Part shown: positions 8,561-16,249 of the stretch, piece by piece | How positions within the stretch are numbered: the stretch's first letter is position 1 | Layout of the letters: the number at the start of each line of letters is the position of its first letter | Virus record (IMG/VR): IMGVR_UViG_3300009184_000033 | Coordinates: 1 to 64,000 of that record | Length of the DNA stretch: 64,000 nucleotides | Reading direction: 5' to 3' (one strand) | DNA from: a virus | Program-made: the position numbers and the translations under genes | The notes under the pieces: model-generated | The model's database searches: none | What the model saw: only the letters and a program-made list of their open reading frames with translations | Told to the model about the DNA's origin: nothing

Positions 8561-8598
8561 CCACAAAAACTGAATCGACCACCCGAAGGTGGCCGACC
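8561..8598 (-). terminator. Rho-independent terminator after the major capsid gene
   Basis: On the minus strand an eight-base-pair GC-rich stem (one G-T pair) closes on a TTCG tetraloop, with arms at 8588-8595 and 8576-8583. It is followed within seven bases by five consecutive T (8565-8569). It lies about 20 bases after the capsid-gene stop codon. It probably limits read-through from the abundant capsid mRNA into the small genes and neck genes. Confidence 0.85.
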
Positions 8599-8618
8599 AG
8601 TGCCTGGAGGCTAGAACA

Positions 8619-10517
8619 TCAGATGATGTTCATGTCTGTGCAGGTGACCGTGCCGTAGAAGTCGGAGCGGACCATCTTCTTGCCGTACCTGGTCATGACG
8701 CCCTTACGCGGGGTGAAGTCTTCCGGAGCAAAGATCGTCGGGGTGACGATGAGCGGGACGTACGGAGCGTAGACGTATCCAGTCTCCAGGTAGCTTCCGC
8801 CCTTGTAACCGACGAGGATCTTGTTACGCGGGAAGTACGGGTCCTTGTAGACCGTGAAGCGGTTCGAGAGGGTACCAACCTTCTCTGCGCCGATGGTGAA
8901 CGGAGCGCCGACCTGGCCGGAGCCGTCGATGCTGTAGTTCGGGCGGTAGAGGACGGAGGCCTCAAGAACCGTGGCGACCTCAGGGGAGACCACGATGAAG
9001 TTCGCCGAGCCGCGCAGGGTCAACCTGTGGATCTCGTTGGCGACGTCGATGATCGTCTCGGTGAGGGTCTCGTACCACTCGCGGACCGTACCGGTGAACG
9101 CCGGACCCGGATTGAGCGTGTTGCCACGGGCAATCTCAGCGCCGGTGCGCTTGTTGAGGAACTTGCCTGGGCTGCGCGACCAGAAGAAGTTCGTCTTGGC
9201 GCCGGTGACGAGGTCGTTGAGGACCTCGCGGTCAATCTCAAGCGCGATCTGCTCGGAGAGGATCTGGGTGAGCTCAACCTCAGCATCCAGCGAGTGGTAT
9301 GCATTGAGGTCCTGCGCCAGTTCCGGGGACCAACGAGCACGGAGCTTGCGGGTCTGAGCGGTGACTGCGATCGACTCGATCTTGATGTCGATTTCCGGGA
9401 TCGTGGGGTTGGCCGCGCCGGTGCTGAACGTCGATTCGAAGGCCGGGATCGTGATCGCGGAACCATCGGTCGAGTTAGCGCTGAACTGGTCACCGACAAC
9501 GAAGTCGACCTTGAAGTTCGAGCTCATGTCTACCTGGCTGAGCGCACCGGAAACAACCATCTTCACAACCGTGGTGGAAGCGGAGAGGGGTGCAAGGGGG
9601 TTCGCTGTGAAGACGCCACCCGAGTAGGTGCCGAGCTCGTTAAGGCGACGGACGTTGTAGACGCCGATGCCCTGCTGGAGGTCGCCGCTGATCGGCGCGA
9701 GGCCGATCTGGGCGCCAATCGTCGCAGTTGACGAGACGAGTGCCACGTCCTTGATCATCGTACCGTCGCAGTTGTTGAGACCAGCTGTCGGGTAGATCAC
9801 GAAGGAGTAGACGCCGTCACCAGTCGAAGCGCCTGCGCCAGCCGAGTTGTTCTCGATCGCGTTGGTGACCTGGGGATCGAATCCGAGGAGACGACCGTCA
9901 GTACCAGTGGCGAAGGCCACGGTGCCGGCAGTGATCGTGTTCGTACCACGGTATGCACCGCGAGCGCCGTTGGTGCCAACGTTGTTAACGCCAGTGACCG
10001 AGCTGCGGACCCTGGAGTAGCCAGAGCCGGCGAGGTCGTACTGACCACCGACCGCGAGAGATCCGCTCTGGATGCCCTTGCCTGTCGGTGAGGTGTAGAT
10101 CGATGAGCCAGTGGCGTAGACCGCTGAGCCGGCGTCCAGTCCACCCTGGTTGGTACCATAGGTGTAGTCCATGTAGAACAGGAGGCCTGACGGGAGGCTC
10201 ATCGGCTGGATCGAGACGAGCTCGTTGGCGATGAGTCCGCCGAACACCCTACGGACGATCGGGAACGCGACGTTCTGGAATCCACGGATATCACCGGAGT
10301 CAGAGGCGCTAGCGCCACCAGTTCCGAGTGAGTTCACCTCGCGGAGGACCTGGGCAGCCTGGTTCTCCAGGAGGGTTGCCATATTCTCGCGGCCAGTGCC
10401 CTCGAGACCACGGAGGAGGCCTGTGCGGCTCCACTTCTCTACCAGGTGACGGTTCTGGGAGCCAACGTGGCGCTGGCGAATCCCCTCAGTCAGCTGGTCT
10501 AATGAAAACTTAGACAT
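8619..10517 (-). CDS. 23: Major capsid protein (gp23 type)
   Basis: Main shell subunit of the capsid, HK97 fold. The 632-residue product matches T4 gp23 in several blocks: FPIVRRVFGGLIANELVSIQP near residue 85, a central RKLRARWSPELAQDLNAYH, then an LSEQIALEIDREVLNDL helix, FIVVSPEVATVLEAS, and a C-terminal block with KILVGYKGGS, YAPYVPL and TRYGKK. As in gp23, the N-terminus looks like a propeptide: an LRE site at residues 58-60 fits the gp21 protease consensus (L/I)-x-E and sits where T4 gp23 is cut. The ATG follows AGGAG. The gene follows the scaffold gene, as in T4 22-23, and is closed by a terminator. T4 gp23 has 521 residues, so this one carries roughly 100 extra residues, mostly in the first half. 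Confidence 0.97.
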   Translation of the reverse strand: MSKFSLDQLTEGIRQRHVGSQNRHLVEKWSRTGLLRGLEGTGRENMATLLENQAAQVLREVNSLGTGGASASDSGDIRGFQNVAFPIVRRVFGGLIANELVSIQPMSLPSGLLFYMDYTYGTNQGGLDAGSAVYATGSSIYTSPTGKGIQSGSLAVGGQYDLAGSGYSRVRSSVTGVNNVGTNGARGAYRGTNTITAGTVAFATGTDGRLLGFDPQVTNAIENNSAGAGASTGDGVYSFVIYPTAGLNNCDGTMIKDVALVSSTATIGAQIGLAPISGDLQQGIGVYNVRRLNELGTYSGGVFTANPLAPLSASTTVVKMVVSGALSQVDMSSNFKVDFVVGDQFSANSTDGSAITIPAFESTFSTGAANPTIPEIDIKIESIAVTAQTRKLRARWSPELAQDLNAYHSLDAEVELTQILSEQIALEIDREVLNDLVTGAKTNFFWSRSPGKFLNKRTGAEIARGNTLNPGPAFTGTVREWYETLTETIIDVANEIHRLTLRGSANFIVVSPEVATVLEASVLYRPNYSIDGSGQVGAPFTIGAEKVGTLSNRFTVYKDPYFPRNKILVGYKGGSYLETGYVYAPYVPLIVTPTIFAPEDFTPRKGVMTRYGKKMVRSDFYGTVTCTDMNII

Positions 10518-10553
10518 GATTTTTATTCTCCTGATTGGGTTATAGATTCGAGA

Positions 10554-12395
10554 TCACTCGCCGCCGTTTCTGATGCCGGCGAGGGTTGCCCAGCGGTCCA
10601 CCTCAACACCACTATTGGCCGGAGCACCGGACCGGGTTGATCTGGAAGAAGATGCGAGCAGTCTGTTGTTGCTCTCGGTTAGAGAGCCACTTGTTGACGA
10701 CTTACGGAGTGAGGAGCTGAGGCTCTCATAGAGAAGCTTCGCCTCACGGATTGTCTTGGCGCCGTCGAGCGCCTCGACCACAGCGCGCTGCTGGTTGTTC
10801 GAAAGCTCACGATTCTGCATGAGCTTATTTGCGAACAGCAACTTCGCGTTGAAAAGGTTCATTTCAGAGATCTGACGCTTGAGCTTGTCAGCCGCCGCCT
10901 CAGCAACCTGGGCGCGACGCTCAGCGGAGGCGGTACGACGGCGCGACTCAGAAGCCATCTTCTTCGGCACCGGTGCATCACCGATCTCATCGACTAGGGC
11001 GTTGAGTAGGGTGTCCTCGTCAACGTCCACAAACATCTCATCGCCGACCTCACCACCACCGAATGAACCGGCGGCGGCGACGGCCTCGCCCTCATAGAGG
11101 CGACGGCCACGGCGGGAAACTGGACGACGGCTCTCGCGAAGATTGCGGAGGCGACCGAGCTCACGGCGGATCATGGACTCGTCGATCTCGTAGACCTTCT
11201 CGTCCTCGGCTGCCTCATCCTCGGCCTCCATCATGTCACCGTCATCGCACTCATCAACCTCGTCCTCAGAGGCGCCTTCCATGAGGCCCATGGCGCGGAG
11301 AGCACGAGCGCGAGTCTCGTTCTTCTTCTTTGCCTCGTCCTTCTTCTTCTTGGCCTCATTCTTCTTCTTGTCGGCTTCCTTCTTCTTCTTGGTCTCAGCC
11401 TTCTTCTTGTCAGACTCGTTGGTCTTCTTCTTGCGGGCTTCGACAAGAGCGCGGGTGGCACGGCGGACAGCCTCCTCGACCGTCTCCTCCTCACCGCCTT
11501 CCTCTTCCTCTTCGCCACCCTCTTCATCAGAGGCCGAGACTTCCATTCCGACCGCGCCGGCAAGCTGCTCGATGGCGGACTTCACGGCGTCGACGTCGAC
11601 GTCACCGCCCTCGTCGCCCATGTCCTCATCGCCGCCCTCGTCGTCTCCGAGGTCGAGCTCGTCGCCGCCCTCTTCGTCGTCGGCCTCGTACATCTCGTCG
11701 TGCATTCCCTCGTCGTGCATTCCAGTCTCACCGACCATCTCCAAGAAAAGCTTCTTGAAGGCCGCTGTGTCTCTTCTGTTAGCCATGTTCTTAATCTCCA
11801 AAAGTGTTGCGTCCAAAAGTCTCTTGAGCCTAGAGCCTCTCGACTCTGTCATAACTATATTGCTGCCGAGCAAAGTTGCCGCCTCGTGCAACAGCCTCCC
11901 ATAGTATAGGATTGCCGTCTTGCGCTCAGTGGCTGATACATTCCGGAGGTCAACTCCCTTGAGTGCCTCCTGCAGGTTTATTGCCTTGCCCGCTAACTTG
12001 AGGATTCGAGACTTCGCCGCAGACCTGTTTAGGCTCTCCTTATTCAGGATCAGGTTCCTTCTGGACTTGTCACCCTCGAGATTGAGATTGAGATCACCCT
12101 GCACGGAGATCGAGAGCTTGGAGCTCGGATCTGACATTGCGGGTGTGGCTAGGCTGGAGAGGTCAATTGACTCTCCGCCAGTTGTGTCTGGCTCAGGCGA
12201 CGCCTCATCGGGCATCTCCATGTCCATGGAATCACTACCTTCTGAGTCCTCTTCCTCACCGACCAGCTCAGCCTCAATCAGGCGCTGGATCCTCGGCGTG
12301 ACGGCCTCAAGGATTTTGTTCTTTGCGTTATTCTCAGCGAGCTCTCTAAGCTGCCTGGCTTCGATAACTGCTTCCTGGAATATGTTGATGCTCAT
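10554..12395 (-). CDS. 22: Prohead scaffold core protein (gp22-like), unusually large
   Basis: Probable internal scaffold that shapes the prohead and is degraded by the protease before packaging. The 613-residue product is much larger than T4 gp22 (269 residues). It is almost wholly charged and helical: a first acidic stretch near residues 46-75, a very acidic Asp/Glu/Gly region near 240-320, a block of repeated KKK/EA units near 330-385, an Arg-rich segment, and a C-terminal helical part with FNAKLLFANKLMQN and RELSNNQQRAVVEALD. That C-terminal part is the section most like known scaffolds. Many (L/I)-x-E triplets offer protease sites. A GAGGAAGGA ribosome site precedes the ATG. Its place between prohead genes and the capsid gene matches T4 21-22-23. 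Identity is strong from position and character rather than from a close sequence match. Confidence 0.8.
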   Translation of the reverse strand: MSINIFQEAVIEARQLRELAENNAKNKILEAVTPRIQRLIEAELVGEEEDSEGSDSMDMEMPDEASPEPDTTGGESIDLSSLATPAMSDPSSKLSISVQGDLNLNLEGDKSRRNLILNKESLNRSAAKSRILKLAGKAINLQEALKGVDLRNVSATERKTAILYYGRLLHEAATLLGSNIVMTESRGSRLKRLLDATLLEIKNMANRRDTAAFKKLFLEMVGETGMHDEGMHDEMYEADDEEGGDELDLGDDEGGDEDMGDEGGDVDVDAVKSAIEQLAGAVGMEVSASDEEGGEEEEEGGEEETVEEAVRRATRALVEARKKKTNESDKKKAETKKKKEADKKKNEAKKKKDEAKKKNETRARALRAMGLMEGASEDEVDECDDGDMMEAEDEAAEDEKVYEIDESMIRRELGRLRNLRESRRPVSRRGRRLYEGEAVAAAGSFGGGEVGDEMFVDVDEDTLLNALVDEIGDAPVPKKMASESRRRTASAERRAQVAEAAADKLKRQISEMNLFNAKLLFANKLMQNRELSNNQQRAVVEALDGAKTIREAKLLYESLSSSLRKSSTSGSLTESNNRLLASSSRSTRSGAPANSGVEVDRWATLAGIRNGGE

Positions 12396-12453
12396 TCCTT
12401 CCTCAGATGATTGCTCAAGATTATCTATTACGATCCAGCAGAGACTTCCTACG

Positions 12454-13065
12454 CTATCTGCGATTCTGCGATGTCACCTTGCGGGTTTTGCGCAAAATGT
12501 CATTGAGGTGGTCTTCATCCAGATCTTTTTCCATTATGTCGCTGAGCGAGAGCGGATCATAGTCCTCTTCTTCGAACTGCGGATATGGTGGCTTGGAGAA
12601 ACCAAGCTTTGTTCCCGTTGGCCTTATCCTGGAGCTGAAGCCGTCAGTGGGTCCCTGAGGGTAGACTGGCGCTGTACCGCCGGCAACTGCTTGTCTTCCC
12701 TGGTACATCCTTGGAAACGGCACCATGCCTTTTGAGGTGGAGGTCTCAGAGAGCTTGGTTGCCGCGCCGGCGAACGTGAACGGATCGACCTTGTTCTTTG
12801 CATAGGGGTCGCCAGGATTGTACGTGGAGAGCCTGGAGAGCACCGCCTCGTAGGTCTCATCATCGATCTCATCGGCGGCTTCAGTATCTTCAGCCGGAGA
12901 CGCTTCGTAGTCGTACTGGTAATACGCGCGAGGGTTATGGAACTTTGCTTTGAGAGTCCCATAACCCAAGTCGGTTTTTGCATCCGCCGCATTGGGGATG
13001 TTGTTGATGTGTCCGCGTCCAGAGACAGTGTTGACGCCCTTACTGTCCCTGAAGTAGTGGTTCAC
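12454..13065 (-). CDS. Prohead-region protein of unknown function (GTG start)
   Basis: Product of 203 residues not recognised. It is hydrophilic, rich in Asp, Glu, Tyr and Pro, without membrane segments. It has an acidic middle (residues about 50-70) and an acidic C-terminal third with EEEDYDPLSLSDIMEKDLDEDHLN followed by a basic tail. The GTG at 13065 directly after the upstream TAA (TAACGTG) is chosen as start. A longer reading from 13167 would overlap the upstream gene by about 100 bases with an Arg/Leu-rich segment that reads like shadow coding. The gene lies in the portal-to-scaffold interval, where prohead core proteins are encoded in T4-like phages. An assembly role is inferred from location. 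Confidence 0.65.
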   Translation of the reverse strand: MNHYFRDSKGVNTVSGRGHINNIPNAADAKTDLGYGTLKAKFHNPRAYYQYDYEASPAEDTEAADEIDDETYEAVLSRLSTYNPGDPYAKNKVDPFTFAGAATKLSETSTSKGMVPFPRMYQGRQAVAGGTAPVYPQGPTDGFSSRIRPTGTKLGFSKPPYPQFEEEDYDPLSLSDIMEKDLDEDHLNDILRKTRKVTSQNRR

Positions 13066-13066
13066 G

Positions 13067-13576
13067 TTATCTTGACCCTGCGGACTTTCCTGACATGTAG
13101 TCACCAAGCTTAGACGTGGACTGCTTCTTAGAAGCCTCAGAGGGCGAAGCACCAACGCCAGTTGCAAAGACTCCGTAGGAAGAGTCGGTGGCTGTAGTGC
13201 CGTAATCGGCAGGTGCCGCCACCTTGTCTGCGGGGTTTATGCTTCCAGGCCCCGGGGAGACTGGATTCGGCGTCCAAGCAGAGGCTGGTAGGCCAGCGGC
13301 GCCTGTCGGGACATCGCCCCAGTCAGGGGCTCCATTCTTGGAGTAGTCCATGTGAACCGTGCTACCAAACAGGCCATTTTCGACGTCTCCGTCAAGAACA
13401 TTTGTCTGGTAGTACTGGTGCAACTTGCTTTCAAGCCTGTTGGCCGCGATGGTAAGAGGCTCCTCTACGCCAACGGGGCTAGCAGGAAAGCAGCTCTTGA
13501 GCACGGCAGTGTCTGATTTTGATAGTGACGTGTCCTTACGGACTACCTCAACTGTTCCCTGTGTTCCTGTTGGCAT
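13067..13576 (-). CDS. Prohead-region protein of unknown function
   Basis: Product of 169 residues that I do not recognise. The first 65 residues look structured (KSDTAVLKSCFPASPVGVEE then a helical segment with ANRLESKLHQYYQTNVLDG); the remainder is rich in Gly, Pro, Ala and Ser and is probably flexible. There is one cysteine and no signal or membrane helix. The ATG follows an AAGGAGA-type ribosome site, and the stop is separated from the next gene's GTG by one base. It belongs to the run of small genes between protease and scaffold, a region that in T4 encodes prohead core components and proteins processed with the core. Confidence 0.7.
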   Translation of the reverse strand: MPTGTQGTVEVVRKDTSLSKSDTAVLKSCFPASPVGVEEPLTIAANRLESKLHQYYQTNVLDGDVENGLFGSTVHMDYSKNGAPDWGDVPTGAAGLPASAWTPNPVSPGPGSINPADKVAAPADYGTTATDSSYGVFATGVGASPSEASKKQSTSKLGDYMSGKSAGSR

Positions 13577-13603
13577 CTCTTATCTCCTTGTCCTATTCAC
13601 TAA

Positions 13604-13879
13604 TTAGGCGTTTCTGCGGATCTTGCGACCGAGACGTACCTTGGACTCTGAGATCTTCCTGAGCTGATTGCGAAGGCGAGCTTCATGGATCTTCAGAGCC
13701 TTGTAGTGGTCGATGTCCTTCTCGAGCGTGTCGGCATAGCCGTCCGCGTCGGTCTCATCGGCGTCGACATCTTCAGGGTGCTCCTTTCCGGTCTCGAGGA
13801 CTTCCATGAGCTTTGCACGCTCTTCAAGAACGATCTTCCTGAGCAGTGCTGGGGTGAGTGATCTTACGTTACGTGACAT
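13604..13879 (-). CDS. Small charged prohead-region protein
   Basis: Product of 91 residues, helical and highly charged, beginning with a basic segment (SLTPALLRKIVLEERAKLMEVLE), then an acidic Asp/Glu cluster near residues 33-55, and ending strongly basic (KVRLGRKIRRNA). The alternation of acidic and basic stretches recalls small prohead core proteins such as T4 gp67 and gp68, but I see no decisive sequence match. Position in the protease-scaffold interval agrees with such a role. The ATG follows GGAGT. It is the first gene after a 61-base gap. Confidence 0.65.
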   Translation of the reverse strand: MSRNVRSLTPALLRKIVLEERAKLMEVLETGKEHPEDVDADETDADGYADTLEKDIDHYKALKIHEARLRNQLRKISESKVRLGRKIRRNA

Positions 13880-13940
13880 TTTTACTCCGTGCTAAGCAGC
13901 AAGATTACATATTCTGCTGGCGGTAAAACCAACTTCAATA

Positions 13941-14411
13941 CTAGATTGGACCGCCCCTCTTTGGCATAAACGCCAGATTTGCCCAATTGCCGGCGCCCTC
14001 AAAGAGGTCTGCAGGATCTGAGTTGGCTACCTTGAGCGTCGCTTGATCCACGCTTCCCTCTCTGAGACTAGCTAGCCCCGGATTCTTCTCAGCCTGGATC
14101 ATCTGCACCAGCGTGGTATTTGCTGTGTCCGCAAGAATATCGGCGAGTATTGGATCGCTGGTCACTCTTGCAATTGTCTGGGCATGCGTATTTACTTGTG
14201 ATGCTGGTCCGACCCTAGTGTTCTCAGCCAGCTTCCTGCGGAACTCAGCCTGGTCTGGCATCTTATTTGCCATTGCGGGTCTTGGAAGCGCCTGACGCAA
14301 AGACTTCGATTCAGCAATCTTGGAGCTTGAGCTCACAAGACCTTCGCTCAGGATCTCGACAAGGCACTCCTTGACAATCGACTTGAGCTCATCTCTGGAG
14401 AGCTTACTCAT
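13941..14411 (-). CDS. Prohead-region helical protein
   Basis: Product of 156 residues with a predicted N-terminal helix (SRDELKSIVKECLVEILSEGL), then a long alpha-helical, Ala-rich middle and a short C-terminus with WANLAFMPKRGG. Several (L/I)-x-E triplets could be cut by the prohead protease, including LSE near residue 21 and LFE near the end. The ATG at 14411 overlaps the upstream stop codon as TGATG, so translation is probably coupled. A reading from the TTG three bases earlier adds one residue and is less likely. No known family recognised; a core or internal head role is inferred from neighbours. Confidence 0.7.
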   Translation of the reverse strand: MSKLSRDELKSIVKECLVEILSEGLVSSSSKIAESKSLRQALPRPAMANKMPDQAEFRRKLAENTRVGPASQVNTHAQTIARVTSDPILADILADTANTTLVQMIQAEKNPGLASLREGSVDQATLKVANSDPADLFEGAGNWANLAFMPKRGGPI

Positions 14412-14815
14412 CAACCGACTCCGAGAACGCCATTGGAGGCGCTGATCGCAGGCAGAGAGCCTGCTGGGATATTTGTCAGTCCGGCAAGAATGCTAAACGG
14501 TACAGCCGATGAGGAGCCAGAGAAGAACAGCGTGGTGCACTTCACCTCTAGTCTCGGTGTGGTCTGACCAGCCTGGACAATGAACTTGTTTCCACCATTG
14601 GATCCCGTGAGGGAGAAACCGAAAGCAAGGTTATCTGATACCGCTCTTGTCGCGCTGGTGCCCTGGTTGCTGATCACGACCCAGCGAGCAACATATGGAA
14701 ATGTGACAGAGGTGATACCATTGGCTGTAGTAACAGATGAAGTCACGTATGGGATTACGGACTGCTGGTACTCAGGAACGTAATTGTGATTGAGATTTGG
14801 CCAATTGGTTGACAT
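14411..14815 (-). CDS. Small beta-rich structural protein, head region
   Basis: Product of 134 residues, predicted mainly beta strands, with an N-terminal motif NHNYVPEYQQSVIPYVTSS and a hydrophobic core (FPYVARWVVISNQGT, then LAFGFSLTGSNGGNKF). Small beta proteins of this type, with a W or F-V-x-I-x-N strand followed by a GF.L.G turn, are common in capsid regions of T4-like environmental phages and are usually taken as decoration or fibre proteins. I infer a virion role from that and from position between protease and prohead genes. The ATG overlaps the protease stop as TAATG. No enzymatic motif is present. Confidence 0.65.
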   Translation of the reverse strand: MSTNWPNLNHNYVPEYQQSVIPYVTSSVTTANGITSVTFPYVARWVVISNQGTSATRAVSDNLAFGFSLTGSNGGNKFIVQAGQTTPRLEVKCTTLFFSGSSSAVPFSILAGLTNIPAGSLPAISASNGVLGVG

Positions 14816-15426
14816 TACTTCTTCCAGTCCAAGATGTCGTTAAAGATTCGGTCGATCCTATCGGTCTTATTGAAGACTCTGTTCAGGTCTCGACGGGAGA
14901 CTTCGACTCCCTCTCTCATCATGAAGGCGCCTGGAGTGCTGGGCTCTGATACGAAGTCCCAGCAGATCAGCTGGAAGTCGTCCTGGACGACCTGATAGTC
15001 TCCCTCTCTCTTCGTTGATCCTACGCCGCGCGATGAAATACCCAGCGTTACGCCAGACTCAACGAGGCTCTGGAGAATCTTTCCTGACGGAGTGTCGAGG
15101 AGCTCTACGGTTCCGTAGCAGACGTCGCCTTCCATGTGGGCTTCCCTGACGATGTGAGAGACATTCTTCAGCTCAACGACAGAAGACTCAGGGTGATCGC
15201 ACTCTCCAAGTGCGCGGTTCTCCTTGATGAACTTCTGGTAATTTCTGACCTCTCTCTCCAGAATCACTCTCGGGTAGACTCTGCCATTCTGGTTGAGGGT
15301 GTCAGACTTCTGAAGGATGCCTCGCATGACGATCTTGCCGCCATTCTTGTCGCGAGATTCCTTGATCTGATTTACTGTGTACTCGAACGGAGCCCAGTCC
15401 GTGATGAGCTTTAGGTTATTCTGCAT
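14815..15426 (-). CDS. 21: Prohead core protease (gp21 type)
   Basis: Serine protease that matures the prohead by cutting capsid, scaffold and core proteins at (L/I)-x-E sites. The 203-residue product has the family motifs in order: LNQNGRVYPRVILEREV near residue 44, the histidine block ALGECDHPE with His78, an AHMEGDVCYGTVELLDT strand pair, and the nucleophile block LGISSRGVGS with Ser131/132. Asp149 or Asp157 may complete the triad. Length is close to T4 gp21 (212 residues). The gene lies between portal and scaffold as in T4. Its ATG overlaps the upstream gene's end by 11 bases. Confidence 0.95.
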   Translation of the reverse strand: MQNNLKLITDWAPFEYTVNQIKESRDKNGGKIVMRGILQKSDTLNQNGRVYPRVILEREVRNYQKFIKENRALGECDHPESSVVELKNVSHIVREAHMEGDVCYGTVELLDTPSGKILQSLVESGVTLGISSRGVGSTKREGDYQVVQDDFQLICWDFVSEPSTPGAFMMREGVEVSRRDLNRVFNKTDRIDRIFNDILDWKK

Positions 15427-16249
15427 CCTTCGACTCCATTATCTCGTCCTTGAGCTTCGACAGGAGCAGGAACCTAGAGACCTGATCGTCATCGAGAACA
15501 TTCTCGTTCAGGATCTTGACGCCTGATTCTACCCTGTCGATCTTCTCAAGCAAAACCTTGTTTCCGCACTCTCTCTTGTATTTGGAGAGGCTCTTCTCTG
15601 CTGATTCCTTGATCGACTTCATGACTTTCTTAGCCTTCGTGCCATCACCAAAGATGTATGATCGCATCAGCTCAGACTGTTCTTCATTGAGGAGAGCGCC
15701 ATACTTCTTGTTGAACTTCTCTTGCATGATTCTAAGAGTCAGTTTGTCAGCCTTCGGCTCCTTGCTCAGGTCAGCCACCGACTTCTCCTCCCTCAGCATG
15801 CCAAACACCTTGGATTCATACTCGGCAGAAATAGCAATGTCTGGACTTGCGCTTCTCCAAGTGTTTAAGAGGGTCTGGATGGTCGCATATGACTTGTAGG
15901 CGTTTACCTTCTGGTCGTAGAAGCTAGACTCATTGACGATGTAGTTCACGTCCTTGATGAGCAGGGATTTCTCCCTCTCTAGCTTCATTGGGTCATGATT
16001 GCGCGCCGCCTTCATGGACTCTTCCAAAATCCTCGTTGCCAGGGAATCAGAAGGCACTGTGGTTTTTATGAGAGCGTTGAAGAGTCGGAACTCTTTGTAC
16101 AGCTCAGTTCCCTGCTTGAAGTGCTTCTTTATGATGCCCTTGATCGACTCGACCTTGGCCATATCATTCTCAACGATCGCGTTGGACATCGACAGCAATA
16201 GCTGTTCATAGATTATGCCAACATTCCGCTTCTTGTTGTGCTTAGCCAT
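15416..16249 (-). CDS. Conserved helical protein between portal and protease
   Basis: Product of 277 residues, basic at the N-terminus (MAKHNKKRNVG) and alpha-helical throughout, with no membrane segment or enzyme motif. The start ATG at 16249 is preferred over an in-frame ATG at 16273, because it follows GAGAG at proper distance and overlaps the portal stop by only eight bases. The C-terminal helix carries a long run of charged residues ending in KLKDEIMESKDAE. Genes with a similar N-terminus and location occur beside the portal in other T4-like phages. The role may be a prohead core or portal-assembly factor, but this is inferred from order alone. Confidence 0.75.
   Translation of the reverse strand: MAKHNKKRNVGIIYEQLLLSMSNAIVENDMAKVESIKGIIKKHFKQGTELYKEFRLFNALIKTTVPSDSLATRILEESMKAARNHDPMKLEREKSLLIKDVNYIVNESSFYDQKVNAYKSYATIQTLLNTWRSASPDIAISAEYESKVFGMLREEKSVADLSKEPKADKLTLRIMQEKFNKKYGALLNEEQSELMRSYIFGDGTKAKKVMKSIKESAEKSLSKYKRECGNKVLLEKIDRVESGVKILNENVLDDDQVSRFLLLSKLKDEIMESKDAE

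Noticed and set aside
8589-9731. 380-codon open frame on the plus strand
   Set aside because: It lies entirely antisense to the major capsid gene, has the Arg/Asp/Val-rich composition of a shadow frame and no family motif.
11233-11904. 223-codon plus-strand frame rich in Ser and Phe
   Set aside because: It is the complement of the acidic and lysine-repeat part of the scaffold gene; its composition simply mirrors that low-complexity sequence.
13066-13167. Longer N-terminus for the gene ending at 12454
   Set aside because: The added residues lie inside the upstream gene and are Leu/Arg-rich; the GTG at 13065 directly after the upstream stop is more consistent.
8551-13912. ATATGTAAT on the minus strand at 8551-8559 and 13904-13912 as a second promoter class
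   Set aside because: Only two copies in AT-rich gaps, without a known consensus; not enough to annotate.
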